Assembly (NCBI GenBank): GCA_002839435.1
Contig: PGYA01000003.1
Location: 1-64,000 of the forward strand
Reading direction: 5' to 3'
From: Candidatus Riflebacteria bacterium HGW-Riflebacteria-2
GTDB taxonomy: Bacteria; Muiribacteriota; Ozemobacteria; Ozemobacterales; Ozemobacteraceae
Length of the DNA stretch: 64,000 nucleotides
Shown piece after piece: positions 42,741-52,259 of the stretch. The notes beneath the pieces are model-generated. The model saw nothing but the letters and a program-made list of their open reading frames with translations. It was not told the DNA's origin and made no database searches. The position numbers and the translations under genes were made by a program. Each line of letters begins with the position of its first letter. Position 1 is the first letter of the stretch.

Positions 42741-44243
42741 TCATACTTTTTTCTGCTCGCTCTCGAGTTTTTTCTGAAGTTTCTGCCAGTTGGCATAATA
42801 AGGTTCAAGCTGCTTCGGCTGGTATTCACCAGCACCATATTTTTTCAGAGCCATCTGCCCCATCTTACAGAAAAGCTCGTCACGCCGGCGGCTGAAACGT
42901 TCGCCCTGCGACGCCGAGTTTTTCTGTTCAGGCGACTTGGCAAAGAGTCCCTTGAGCTGCTCAAAAAAGCCCTGGGGCTTTTTTCCGGCAGCTTTTTCTT
43001 CTTCTTCGGCATATTTTTGAATGAAGAAATTCATTCGCAAAATCTCGTGACCAGTAGTCAGAAGATCGGGGAACTCAAGTTCACCGGCCTGATAAAAATA
43101 AAACACGGTATGACCGGCTTCCTTGAAAAGTTCGTCGATTTCCTTACGCAGATCGGTTACCGAAAAACTCAGGGTTGCCTTGTTCGAAAGGCCGACAGCT
43201 TCATCCTTGCCCTGTCTGAAGAACTTACTGACCGCGCTGGCGATGTCTTCCATGGCGCCTTCTTCAGAACCTTTGCCGACAGGTGCCACTGGCTTTTCTT
43301 CCTGTGGCGCGGCTACGATGGTTTCGCTCGGCGGCTCCGGGCCATACTTTTCTTCGATAAGCTTGAGAGCACGGTTGGCAGTTTCTTTAAAAACGCCTTC
43401 GCCGTTAGCAGCCATGCCTTTGAGAAAGCCCCAGGTCGTCGCATCATAATAGTTGGCCAGAGCGATAATCGCCTTGATGCGCGTATCGGCATGGGTAGAG
43501 ACCCGCGCCGCATCGACCAGCAGTTCTATTGCTTCCCCAGCCTGAATATGCGACAGGGCGTATATTGCGCTGCCTTTCATCCATTCTTCATGTGATTCAA
43601 GCATCTTTTTGAGTTCAGCGAAAACCTTCTCCTCGCCAAATGACTGCAAAGCCTTGGCTGCCGCAGCACGTATGCGATTATCAGGATCTGAAAGAGCTGA
43701 AAACAGGCTGGGGATGGATTCTTCAACTTTGAGAGATTCAAGAGCCTCAATGGTATTGGATCTTACACGGTTGTCAGGGTCATTGAGAAAGCGGCTGAGA
43801 ATTCCGGCCTGTTGTTTATCGAGAAAACCTTTGAGAGTGCTGATAAGAGCCGCCCTGACAAAGGCGTGTTCTTCACTGTCGAGCATCGTGACAAGCTGAT
43901 CGCGATACTGGGCCAGATTGCCAGTTCCGATTTCCATTACCGCCGCCAGACGATCTTCGTAGTCGGTTGCGACAAGGCGTTCATCTATCTTTTCGCCGTC
44001 TGCCTGCTCTTCACCAGCCCGAAGCAACTTCTCGGTCTTCTTGATCTTGTCTATTGCCTTGCGCGCAAAAAAACGTACCGAGATATTGCGATCACCAGTG
44101 GCAGTGATAAGACTCTGCAGAACTTCTTCACGCGTAGCCCGGTCAGGAAAATCCAGTTTCATCAAAGTCATGGCCGATAAGGCCCGTAAATCATCATCTG
44201 AGTTATTCAGATCTTTAATGAGTCGCTTGATCTTGATATCCAT
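42741..44243 (-). CDS. HEAT-repeat protein
   Basis: This is a 500-residue cytoplasmic protein. Residues about 1-290 are HEAT repeats (FLNDPDNRVRSNTIEALESL and the following ones are clear). A Pro/Glu-rich linker (about 300-325) follows, then a helical C-terminal region of unknown fold ending in Lys/Glu-rich coils. No catalytic motif is visible. It heads an operon with apt and the cytidylyltransferase and has its own promoter. Similar repeat arrays occur in three other genes of the window, two of them within pilus gene sets. Confidence 0.75.
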   Translation of the reverse strand: MDIKIKRLIKDLNNSDDDLRALSAMTLMKLDFPDRATREEVLQSLITATGDRNISVRFFARKAIDKIKKTEKLLRAGEEQADGEKIDERLVATDYEDRLAAVMEIGTGNLAQYRDQLVTMLDSEEHAFVRAALISTLKGFLDKQQAGILSRFLNDPDNRVRSNTIEALESLKVEESIPSLFSALSDPDNRIRAAAAKALQSFGEEKVFAELKKMLESHEEWMKGSAIYALSHIQAGEAIELLVDAARVSTHADTRIKAIIALANYYDATTWGFLKGMAANGEGVFKETANRALKLIEEKYGPEPPSETIVAAPQEEKPVAPVGKGSEEGAMEDIASAVSKFFRQGKDEAVGLSNKATLSFSVTDLRKEIDELFKEAGHTVFYFYQAGELEFPDLLTTGHEILRMNFFIQKYAEEEEKAAGKKPQGFFEQLKGLFAKSPEQKNSASQGERFSRRRDELFCKMGQMALKKYGAGEYQPKQLEPYYANWQKLQKKLESEQKKV

Positions 44244-44272
44244 ATTCTCACAACTTCCCGATTTCTGAGTTG

Positions 44273-44300
44273 AGCATAGTTTAACATATTATCAGCTCAA
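44273..44300 (-). promoter_or_regulatory. Promoter of the HEAT-apt-cytidylyltransferase operon
   Basis: Minus strand TTGAGC (44300-44295), 16 nt spacer, TATGCT (44278-44273), about 30 nt before the start at 44243. Its -35 abuts the T-run of the proS terminator. Confidence 0.45.
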
Positions 44301-44336
44301 AAAAAACACCACCATCCCCGGCCGGGAATGGTGGTG
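44299..44336 (-). terminator. Rho-independent terminator of proS
   Basis: Minus-strand inverted repeat CACCACCAT/ATGGTGGTG with an inner CCCGGCCGGG stem, followed by eight T. It lies 13 nt past the proS stop. Confidence 0.9.
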
Positions 44337-44349
44337 CCACCAATCAATT

Positions 44350-45807
44350 TTAATAAGCGCGTGCGACAAAAACCCTTTTCTGAGCTGGTTTTCCGCATAC
44401 GACACAGGCAGTATCAACCGGGCCATCATTAAAGCATCTTATGGTCGCGCCGGCCTCGGCCTTGAATTTTGCCTCGCATTCCAGACTGCCACACCAGCAC
44501 AGGTCGGCCATCGACTGTTTTTCCTTTATTGCCGCGACGAATTCGGCAAACGTGAGCGCCCTGACGGTCTTGTTCTTGAGAATTTCGGCGGCCTGATTGA
44601 ACAGGGTCTGCTGAATTTCTTCCATCAGGCGCTGAACTGTTGTCTCGAGCTCAGCATCAGGCACAAACATTTTTTCGCCAGTATCGCGGCGCACCAGACA
44701 AACCTGGTTCTTTTCGAGATCTTTCTGGCCAATTTCGACGCGCAGCGGCACGCCCATCATTTCGTATTCAGAGTATTTCCAGCCCGGTTTGAAGCCTTCA
44801 CGATCGTCGAGATGAACTCTGATATCACAGGCAGCCAATCTTTTCATCAGTTCGCGCGCCTTGATAATCACGTCCTGGGAATCCTTGTAAACAATAGGAA
44901 TGACAACGGCCTGAATCGGCGCAACTTTTGGCGGCAGGCGAAGACCACGATCGTCACCATGCACCATTATCGCCGCTCCAATGATTCTGGTAGACATACC
45001 CCAGGAGGTTGTCCAGGCATATTTACGTTCTCCGTCAGAGTCAAGAAACCTGATGTCGAAAGCTTTGGCAAAGTTCTGCCCGAGATCGTGCGATGTGCCC
45101 GACTGCAGTGCCTGCCCATCCGGCATCAGGGCTTCGATAGTATAAGTATTGAGCGCGCCGGCAAACTTTTCCTTCTGGCTCTTTTCGCCTGTTACCAGCG
45201 GAATTGCCAATGAACCTTCAACGAATTTACGATAGACGCCGAGCATCTGCATGACTTCTTCGCAGGCTTCTTCATGAGTGCGATGTGCGGTATGACCTTC
45301 CTGCCACAAGAATTCAGTTGTGCGCAGGAACGGGCGGGTAACCTTTTCCCAGCGTACGACATTGGCCCACTGATTGATAAGTACCGGCAGATCGCGATAG
45401 CTTTCTATCCACTTCGCATACATGTGGCCAATGATAGCTTCTGATGTCGGCCTTATTGCCAGACGTTCCTCGAGTTCTTCGCTGCCGCCATGAGTTACCC
45501 AGGCAACTTCAGGCGCGAATCCTTCTACGTGTTCGGCTTCTTTGGTCAAGAAGCTTTCGGGAATGAACATCGGGAAATAGGCATTCTGATGACCGAGTCT
45601 TTTGAATTCGGCATCGAGAATTTTCTGAATGTTTTCCCAGAGTGCATAGCCATAAGGCCTGATGATCATGCAGCCCTTAACCGGCGAGTAATCAGCCATG
45701 CGTGCCTTGAGCACAACATCTGTATACCAGCGCGAAATGTCTTCTGATTTCGGGGTTACGGCTTCCATGTTCTTTTTGTTGGTATTCTGAGTATTGGGTT
45801 TGTTCAT
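44350..45807 (-). CDS. proS: Prolyl-tRNA synthetase, archaeal/eukaryotic type
   Basis: This enzyme attaches proline to tRNA-Pro. The 485-residue form lacks the editing insertion of the E. coli-type enzyme, and it has class II motifs in the order expected: motif 2 around TRPFLRTTEFLWQEGHTAH and motif 3 near MVHGDDRGLRLPP. The C-terminal extension has four or more cysteines (CWCGSLEC and CVVCGKPAQ), likely a zinc site, and the chain ends in Tyr, as in the Thermus enzyme whose last residue reaches the active site. It has a near-perfect promoter and a strong terminator and is transcribed alone. Confidence 0.97.
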   Translation of the reverse strand: MNKPNTQNTNKKNMEAVTPKSEDISRWYTDVVLKARMADYSPVKGCMIIRPYGYALWENIQKILDAEFKRLGHQNAYFPMFIPESFLTKEAEHVEGFAPEVAWVTHGGSEELEERLAIRPTSEAIIGHMYAKWIESYRDLPVLINQWANVVRWEKVTRPFLRTTEFLWQEGHTAHRTHEEACEEVMQMLGVYRKFVEGSLAIPLVTGEKSQKEKFAGALNTYTIEALMPDGQALQSGTSHDLGQNFAKAFDIRFLDSDGERKYAWTTSWGMSTRIIGAAIMVHGDDRGLRLPPKVAPIQAVVIPIVYKDSQDVIIKARELMKRLAACDIRVHLDDREGFKPGWKYSEYEMMGVPLRVEIGQKDLEKNQVCLVRRDTGEKMFVPDAELETTVQRLMEEIQQTLFNQAAEILKNKTVRALTFAEFVAAIKEKQSMADLCWCGSLECEAKFKAEAGATIRCFNDGPVDTACVVCGKPAQKRVFVARAY

Positions 45808-45849
45808 CGGCCTTGCCTTTCAAAACGGTAATAAAACAATCGAGCGCCC

Positions 45850-45879
45850 ATTATATGGACGCCCGATAGATTGTGTCAA
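45850..45879 (-). promoter_or_regulatory. proS: Consensus promoter of proS
   Basis: Minus strand TTGACA (45879-45874), 18 nt spacer, TATAAT (45855-45850), both boxes perfect, about 43 nt before the proS ATG. Confidence 0.8.
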
Positions 45880-45892
45880 GATGCAATTTTGC

Positions 45893-48283
45893 CTAGAACC
45901 CGCCAGTTCTGACCTTGGCCGCAAGCGCTTCGATGAGACTGCTGAGGCGTTTGTTGCCGACGGCGGTCTTGCTGGCCTGATGCAGGGTCTGGCCGGCATT
46001 ACTCATTTTTCCGAGATGGAACTGCGCCAGAGCCAGATAGTAGCCAACCTCGGCATCTTCAGGATGCAGTTTGGCAAGACTGTCGAGCAGTTGCGCCCCG
46101 CGCTCATATTTTGCCACCAGTACGCTGGCGATTCCGAGGTCGTGATATATCTTCGTCTTCATCTTCGGCGTGGCTTCCAGCTCGCCGCCGACAAACCTTT
46201 CATAGATTTCTATGAGGCCGTTCCAATTTTTGAGCTGTTTATAAATTTTGCCGAGGGTAAAGTTCGCCCGCGGATGATCAGGTGCCTTGTTGACAAATGA
46301 AAGCAGATAATCACGGGCCTCTTCGTATTTTTTCTGATCAGTGAGCATAAGACCCATGTATAGATAAACATTGGCAGGCGGTTTTGTCTCAGATTCCAGA
46401 ACACGACTGAATTCAACAACCGCCCTCTTGTATTTACCAACATTATAAGCCTTGATGCCGGCCCGATAATGTGGCGAAACCTCTTTTTTAACACGCGCGG
46501 TTTTTTTAACCTTACTGACAGGCTTTTCTTTTTCAGCCGCTTCATCTCCGTCATCGCCAAGTCCGCTCAGATTCATAAGACCGGGCAGTCCGCCTTCTTC
46601 TGATCCAGCGCTGGAAAGGTCGAGGTCGAGCTCGTCTGTTTCTTCGACGTCAGCGACAGATTCCGCGACGCCAGAGTCTAAATCTGAAGTTTCCGGGAGT
46701 GTCGGTTCTTCGGTTTCTTCCGATTCGGGTGAGGGCTCAGAAACTGGCGGGCGCGCAGGAGCCATTGGCCTGTCGGCAACTTCAATTTTCTCGAAGTTTC
46801 TGAGCAGAGGCTCAGGCATCTTGTCGCCCTGATCGAGAATCTTGAGCGAGCTGCTCAGAGATGGGATCAGTGCTTCGACCTGATTTTCGTGCTTGAGCTG
46901 GGCAAATCTCTCGACAAGGTCTTCGAGAATCTTACGCTCGCCCGCTTTGATAAGTATTTCTGACAACGCCCTGATTACCTGCGGATCTCTCTGCTCGAGT
47001 CGCGGTGCTACTGATTTAACGCCCTCAACCCCTCCGATAGCGGCAACCGCTGCCAGCAGAGCCTTGACTACCGGCAGACGACGATCCTTTACATGCAGTT
47101 TTATAGCCGTCATCGCCTCTTCAACCGGATGGGTAACAAAGAAATTCAGGCATGATTCAAGATTGGGGGCAGCACGCTCGGTTTTCAGAAGGCCAAGAAT
47201 CTTTTTATGTGGAAACTTGGAAAGACGTGTGGCCATATCTGTGGCATGCTTGCGGATCCATTTGTTATGGTCGGAAAGTGCCAGATCGAGCTGATTAAAA
47301 ACGAATTCAGAAGAGAAGTTACGCAGCGATTGAATCATGCGCTTGCGCACGACTTCGCTCTTATCTGCGATAAGGGCAGCGCCGAGATCGTGGTATTCAT
47401 CAGACGGGATCATACCGAGAATAAAAGCAGCGCTGCGTCTGAGTTGCACGTCGTTGGAGTTGACCATTTCCTGAAGTTCGGGTTTGATCTTCTCGGGCTC
47501 AAGCTTGGCAAGCGCCAGAATTGCGTTGGCGCGAATGCGGTTGTTAGGGTCATGCAGATGTTCTTCGACACGCTTTTTGATATCGTCTGGCGGCAGAGCG
47601 AGATCGCCTACCGCTTCGATAGAATTGGCGCGCAGACGAGCATCACGGGCCTGCAATCCCTCATCAAATATCGGCAGCAGTGTGACACTGCGAAACCTCG
47701 CAAGAAACGAGATCATCAAAGCTTTTCGTCGCAGATCTTCATCTTGACGGTATTTATCGATAAGAATGGGGATCGATTCAAGTTCACGCATGATGCAGAG
47801 CAGGCGCAGAATGGTCATTGAAATCCATTCGTCGGGATCAGAGATGAATTCGCAGAGTGCGAGAGCCGCGTCTTTACCGCCGATGTTAAACAACGCATTG
47901 GCGGTTTGAAAACGTACATGCCGGTCAGAATCGGCCAGGTATGGCTGTAACTTCGCCACCATATCAGCCTTTTTTCTTGTTCCGAGCTGTTCAACGATCA
48001 GGTCGCGATGCAATGATCTCGGCTGTTTAAGGAGCTCCAGAAGAAAGGTTTCGATTTCTTCACTGGCAAACCTGCTGCCGGCAATAATCGATTCTTCCTG
48101 ATCCGGGTGATTCTGGAGATAGCTGTAAACAATGCCTTCAGACTGAGGCAGCCCAGCTTCTGCCAGAAGGAGAGTGAGTTTAGCAGTTGTCGGTTCTGAA
48201 AAACCTGCACCAAGACTTCTTGATACGGCCAGGGTAATTTTTTCTCTGAGTTCTTTTAATCTTTTAATTGCTACTTCGTTCAT
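45893..48283 (-). CDS. HEAT- and TPR-repeat protein linked to pilT
   Basis: This is a 796-residue cytoplasmic protein. HEAT repeats fill about residues 90-480 (LQPYLADSDRHVRFQTANALFNIG, SNDVQLRRSAAFILGMI). An acidic, disordered linker (about 520-610, rich in Glu, Pro, Asp and Ser) and a short basic patch follow, then TPR-like repeats (about 620-780). No enzyme motif is visible. The ATG overlaps the stop of the divergent PilT paralogue by 4 nt, so it is the third gene of a pilT operon. It probably acts as a scaffold for the retraction machinery. Confidence 0.8.
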   Translation of the reverse strand: MNEVAIKRLKELREKITLAVSRSLGAGFSEPTTAKLTLLLAEAGLPQSEGIVYSYLQNHPDQEESIIAGSRFASEEIETFLLELLKQPRSLHRDLIVEQLGTRKKADMVAKLQPYLADSDRHVRFQTANALFNIGGKDAALALCEFISDPDEWISMTILRLLCIMRELESIPILIDKYRQDEDLRRKALMISFLARFRSVTLLPIFDEGLQARDARLRANSIEAVGDLALPPDDIKKRVEEHLHDPNNRIRANAILALAKLEPEKIKPELQEMVNSNDVQLRRSAAFILGMIPSDEYHDLGAALIADKSEVVRKRMIQSLRNFSSEFVFNQLDLALSDHNKWIRKHATDMATRLSKFPHKKILGLLKTERAAPNLESCLNFFVTHPVEEAMTAIKLHVKDRRLPVVKALLAAVAAIGGVEGVKSVAPRLEQRDPQVIRALSEILIKAGERKILEDLVERFAQLKHENQVEALIPSLSSSLKILDQGDKMPEPLLRNFEKIEVADRPMAPARPPVSEPSPESEETEEPTLPETSDLDSGVAESVADVEETDELDLDLSSAGSEEGGLPGLMNLSGLGDDGDEAAEKEKPVSKVKKTARVKKEVSPHYRAGIKAYNVGKYKRAVVEFSRVLESETKPPANVYLYMGLMLTDQKKYEEARDYLLSFVNKAPDHPRANFTLGKIYKQLKNWNGLIEIYERFVGGELEATPKMKTKIYHDLGIASVLVAKYERGAQLLDSLAKLHPEDAEVGYYLALAQFHLGKMSNAGQTLHQASKTAVGNKRLSSLIEALAAKVRTGGF

Positions 48284-49326
48284 TCTTCAAGCTCCTGCAG
48301 CAGGCTCTTAACGTAGGCCTGGTCGATTCCCTCTTCCCGCATAAGCTTTTCAAGAGAGTCTTTAAGAGTTACACAGCCGTCACGCTTGGCCATGATCATG
48401 GCTGTAGCAAGCTGGTTGTATTTTTTATCGCGAATGAGATTGCGAATAGCAGAATTGACCAGCATCAGCTCATAAGCCACACTTGGAGGCTGCATCGGGT
48501 CAATGTTTGGTATCAGCAGCTGTGAAAAAATGCCGATAAGGCTAAGACTAAGCTGCGAACGCGCTTCCTCCTGCTTTCCTGGCGGATACATGCTGATAAT
48601 GTGTTCAATAGTCTGCGCTGCACCGGTTGTCGGTAACGAAGACAGCACGAGATGACCGGTTTCGGCTGCCATCAGTGCCTGTTCGATGATTGCACGTTCC
48701 TTTAACTCGCCGATGATCATGACATCAGGGTCTTCACGCAGTGAGTTGATAAGGGCGTCGTAATATGAGTTGATGACCTTGCCGATCTCGACCTGGGTAA
48801 AAACCGCCTGATTCGGCGTATAGATAACCTCGATCGGGCTTTCCATGGTGATGATATGGCGGGCAAAACGCTTGTTGATGGCATCTGCCATGGCTGCAAT
48901 AGTCATGCTCTTGCCTGAACAGGAAGGCCCGGTGATCAGAAAGAGGCCACGCGGCCGCGCCGCAACATTTATCAGAGCTTCGGGCAGGCGCAGACTCTTT
49001 ATACTCGGCACCTTGGGTGGAATAAACCGAAACGAGCCAGCCAGACCATCGCGCTGCTGATAGATGTAGTATCTTATGCGCGCCCGGTTGCAGCGATAGG
49101 AAAATATTGAATTGACATAGAATTTACTGCGCAGCTGTTCCTGCTGACTGGCATCGATTATCGGCAGAAACAGGTCATACATCTGCTGCGGCGCCAGGGC
49201 TTCATCTTCTGAAATGATAAGGTGTCGGTTAAGCCTGAATGAAGGCGGAGCGCCAGGCTTGAGAATAAGATCGCTGGCTCCCATTTCAAGAGCGCGCTCA
49301 AAGTAATCAAAGACTTCCGGCTTCAT
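48280..49326 (-). CDS. Divergent PilT/PilU-like ATPase
   Basis: This 348-residue member of the secretion ATPase family lies next to a standard pilT. The Walker A is GPSCSGKS (133-140) rather than GPTGSGKS. The Asp-box reads MESPIE (161-166), with Ser in place of the usual Asp. Walker B/Glu GE is kept at 206-207, but the His-box reads LSSLPTTG, so the catalytic His is replaced by Pro at 232. The C-terminal AIRNLIRDKK of PilT-type retraction motors is kept. It could be a PilU-like accessory motor with weak or absent ATP turnover. It overlaps both neighbours by ATGA. Confidence 0.85.
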   Translation of the reverse strand: MKPEVFDYFERALEMGASDLILKPGAPPSFRLNRHLIISEDEALAPQQMYDLFLPIIDASQQEQLRSKFYVNSIFSYRCNRARIRYYIYQQRDGLAGSFRFIPPKVPSIKSLRLPEALINVAARPRGLFLITGPSCSGKSMTIAAMADAINKRFARHIITMESPIEVIYTPNQAVFTQVEIGKVINSYYDALINSLREDPDVMIIGELKERAIIEQALMAAETGHLVLSSLPTTGAAQTIEHIISMYPPGKQEEARSQLSLSLIGIFSQLLIPNIDPMQPPSVAYELMLVNSAIRNLIRDKKYNQLATAMIMAKRDGCVTLKDSLEKLMREEGIDQAYVKSLLQELEE

Positions 49327-50399
49327 ACAGCACCTCCGGGGCCATCGCGCTCTTCAATCTTACGCTTAACATAAGCCTTGTTATTGGCGGCAAGAAGAGC
49401 ATCGTTCTTTTCGATCTTGCCCGAAAGAGCGAGATCCACCAGTGAATTGTCGAGTGAAACCATGCCGGTGCTGGAACCCGATTCAAGATACGACGATATC
49501 AGATGCACGCGGTTTTCATTGACAAGACCGCGAACCGCCGACGTATTGATGAGAATCTCAAAAGCTGCGATGCGACCGCGCGCATTCTTTCGCGGAACCA
49601 GAGTCTGGGTCACTACGCCGATAAGGTGTGAACCGAGACGCCCGAGAACCTGAGCATGCAGGGTCTGCGGGAAAAGGTTAACAAAACGGTCGATGGCCTG
49701 AATAGCTGTATTACTGTGCAGAGTGGCAAACACCAGTTTGCCCGACTCTGCCGCCAGAAGCGTCATTTCGACAGCGTCGGCATTGCGCAGTTCGCCGACC
49801 ATGAGAACGTCGCAGTCCATCTGCAGGGCGCCCCTGATACCCTCTTCGAAAGTCTGGCAATCGACGCCGACCTGACGCTGGCTGATCAAGCTCATCTCGT
49901 CTTCGAACAAGTATTCGATTGGGTCTTCGACAGTGACAACGGTTCTGTGATAGGTCGTATTGATATGTGTGATAAAGGTCGAAAGCGTGGTCGATTTACC
50001 AGCACCGGTAGCGCCGGTGACCAGAATGATGCCTTTCGGCCGGTCGGCCATACGCCGCCCCGACATGGGCAACTCAATATCAGCGAATGACAGATGCTTG
50101 AATGGTATAACCCTGTAAACTGCGTTACCTCCATGCATGTCATTGAACAGATTGACCCTGAAGCGTGCATTCAAAAAACTGTACCCGAGATCCAGCTTGC
50201 GATGCTTAAGAAAGTTAACCAGCTGTAGATCATCGAGAATCGCTTCCAGCATAACTTCAAAATCATTGAAAGATACGACCGGCATATCCTTGATTGGTCG
50301 CATGGTTCCATCTATTCTCAGGATAGGAGGATACCCTACCTTAAAATGAAGGTCAGACGCGCCTTTTTCAACGCAGAGATTCAGTAGCTCAAAAATCAT
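49323..50399 (-). CDS. pilT: Type IV pilus retraction ATPase PilT
   Basis: This hexameric motor pulls pilin subunits back into the membrane. The motifs are canonical: Walker A GATGAGKS (129-136), Asp-box VEDPIE (157-162), Walker B Glu in VGELRN (about 202-203) and His-box TLHSN (226-230). The C-terminal signature that is usually AIRNLIRE reads AVRGLVNEN here. Length is 358 residues. GGAGGAG precedes the start. It leads a three-gene operon with the degenerate paralogue and the HEAT/TPR protein. Confidence 0.92.
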   Translation of the reverse strand: MIFELLNLCVEKGASDLHFKVGYPPILRIDGTMRPIKDMPVVSFNDFEVMLEAILDDLQLVNFLKHRKLDLGYSFLNARFRVNLFNDMHGGNAVYRVIPFKHLSFADIELPMSGRRMADRPKGIILVTGATGAGKSTTLSTFITHINTTYHRTVVTVEDPIEYLFEDEMSLISQRQVGVDCQTFEEGIRGALQMDCDVLMVGELRNADAVEMTLLAAESGKLVFATLHSNTAIQAIDRFVNLFPQTLHAQVLGRLGSHLIGVVTQTLVPRKNARGRIAAFEILINTSAVRGLVNENRVHLISSYLESGSSTGMVSLDNSLVDLALSGKIEKNDALLAANNKAYVKRKIEERDGPGGAV

Positions 50400-50572
50400 T
50401 GCTCCTCCAGCCTCTTAGTGGTTGACCATAGCAGAATGTGCAGTTAAACGGCTGATTTTCGGCATGCCATCAATACCGCCCATTCAATCATTCCATAGTT
50501 AAATCGGTGTCCTGAATACTATAATTTACAGATGTTACCAGAATTCATAATTTTTGCCCACAAAATTCACTT

Positions 50573-50601
50573 TTGCCATTAATGAAGACAACTGTTATAA
50601 T
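50573..50601 (+). promoter_or_regulatory. Promoter of the ftsEX operon
   Basis: TTGCCA (50573-50578), 17 nt spacer, perfect TATAAT (50596-50601), about 35 nt before the ATG at 50636. It sits in the 236-nt divergent gap with pilT. Confidence 0.7.
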
Positions 50602-50635
50602 CCTGAAAACTTCAAACAGGTCAAAGACAACAATA

Positions 50636-51319
50636 ATGATTGAACTGCAAGGTGTGACTCGTATCTTTCCGAACGGTGTCAGGGCGCTAAACAACATCAA
50701 TCTGACCATCAACCCAGGCGATTTTGTTTTTCTCGTGGGCCCCAGCGGTGCTGGAAAAAGCACTTTTCTGCGCATGCTTTTTCGCGAAGACACCCCAACT
50801 GAAGGCAAAATTCTGGTAGACGGCAAAGATATTACTCAGATGCCGGAAAGCCGGGTGCCTTATCTCAGACGAAATCTCGGCATAGTGCTACAGGATTTTC
50901 AGCTGTTGAAGCGCAGGACAGTTGCAGAAAACGTTGCTTTCGGGCTGCGAGTCATCGGGGCTTCGGCTGCCGAGATCAGCAACCGCGTTCAAGAAGCGCT
51001 TGAACAGGTCGGGCTTTCGCACAAGCGCCGAATGTTTCCAACCGAACTGTCAGGCGGCGAGCAGCAACGCGTCTGCATAGCCAGAGCAATAGTCAACAAT
51101 CCGTTGATTCTGATAACTGACGAACCCACCGGCAACCTCGACCCCATGATCTCACAGGAGATCATGCAGCTGTTTCTTGAGATAAATGCACGTGGAACCA
51201 CCATTGTCATGGCCACTCACAATCACAACCTGGTCAACAAGCTGCGGAAACGTGTAGTAGCGTTGGTTGACGGCCAGATAATCAAGGATGAAATCTGTGG
51301 CACCTATGCCTATGAATAA
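50636..51319 (+). CDS. ftsE: Cell division ATP-binding protein FtsE
   Basis: This is the ABC ATPase of the FtsEX complex, which drives wall hydrolysis at the septum. Start at ATG 50636 is fixed by the promoter just upstream; the longer frame overlaps the -35 and -10 boxes. Walker A GPSGAGKST, signature LSGGEQQR, Walker B ILITDEPTGNLD and the switch His in ATHNHN are all intact. Length is 227 residues, as for FtsE. The following gene is ftsX, and then an EnvC-like effector. Confidence 0.95.
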   Translation: MIELQGVTRIFPNGVRALNNINLTINPGDFVFLVGPSGAGKSTFLRMLFREDTPTEGKILVDGKDITQMPESRVPYLRRNLGIVLQDFQLLKRRTVAENVAFGLRVIGASAAEISNRVQEALEQVGLSHKRRMFPTELSGGEQQRVCIARAIVNNPLILITDEPTGNLDPMISQEIMQLFLEINARGTTIVMATHNHNLVNKLRKRVVALVDGQIIKDEICGTYAYE

Positions 51320-51343
51320 CACACCAGACTGGAGTCGAAGCTG

Positions 51344-52258
51344 ATGTCTCTCGCCAACCTGTCATTCTTTGTTAATGAGGCCGGCACCAACATGAAGCGC
51401 TCGGCCATGATGGCTTTTATCACCATTGCCACTATTGGAATCGCGCTGGTAATGATGGGCGCTTTTCTGCTGACGACAATGAATATCGAGTCGTTTCTCG
51501 AACAGATGCAGGCTGAAGCCCTTGTCACGGCCTATCTCAAACAGGGCTTCGCCATAACCGATGCCAAAACCCTCAGCCTCCGACTCACCAGCCTGCCAGA
51601 AATCGAAGATATCGAAGTAGTAACCCCGGAACAGGCGGCACGTGAGCTTTTCAGCAGCCCAGACGATCAACAGCTCCTGAAGATAGGCATTTCGCAGGAG
51701 AGCAACCCACTGCCAACAACTTTGCGGATCAGGATAAAGTCTGGCAACCAGCTGGAGTCGCTGTTGCAAAAGCTTAAAGGCGAACCGATGATCGACAATA
51801 TAAGCTATGGCGAAGACCTCTTTCAGCAGTTTCACGGCATGTCACAGCTTTTGTGGCTGATAAGCCTGATCATTGTCATCATGCTGGGCCTGGCCTCGTT
51901 GTTTATCGTTTACAACACGGTTCGTCTGACTTTGTTCATGCGCCGCGAAGAAATCGTGATCATGAAACTGGTCGGTGCTACCAACTGGTTTGTCAGGGGA
52001 CCTTTCCTGGTCGAAGGATTCATACAGGGTCTGGTAGGTTCTGTTCTGGCGATACTAATTCTCTTCGCTGCCTACAAATTTATGCTCGCCAAACTGGTTG
52101 AACTGATACCATTTTTCACCGCCAATGTTGGCTTTGACCAGCTATTCAAGCTTTCGGTCAAGCTGTTGATGATGGGTCTGGTGCTTGGCATTTCCGGCAG
52201 CCTGCTGTCACTGCGCGATATCAGCAAATTCAGCAAGTCCACTCCAGAAGGGGTCTGA
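51344..52258 (+). CDS. ftsX: Cell division protein FtsX
   Basis: This is the membrane partner of FtsE. It has a short cytoplasmic start, helix 1 (about 18-42), a periplasmic domain of about 120 residues (with EQAARELF near 95) that would touch the effector, and three more helices at about 165-190, 215-245 and 270-290. GGAG lies upstream at ideal distance. Length is 304 residues. The order ftsE, ftsX, envC-like mirrors operons in which FtsX passes ATPase-driven movement to a periplasmic coiled-coil protein. Confidence 0.95.
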   Translation: MSLANLSFFVNEAGTNMKRSAMMAFITIATIGIALVMMGAFLLTTMNIESFLEQMQAEALVTAYLKQGFAITDAKTLSLRLTSLPEIEDIEVVTPEQAARELFSSPDDQQLLKIGISQESNPLPTTLRIRIKSGNQLESLLQKLKGEPMIDNISYGEDLFQQFHGMSQLLWLISLIIVIMLGLASLFIVYNTVRLTLFMRREEIVIMKLVGATNWFVRGPFLVEGFIQGLVGSVLAILILFAAYKFMLAKLVELIPFFTANVGFDQLFKLSVKLLMMGLVLGISGSLLSLRDISKFSKSTPEGV

Positions 52259-52259
52259 A

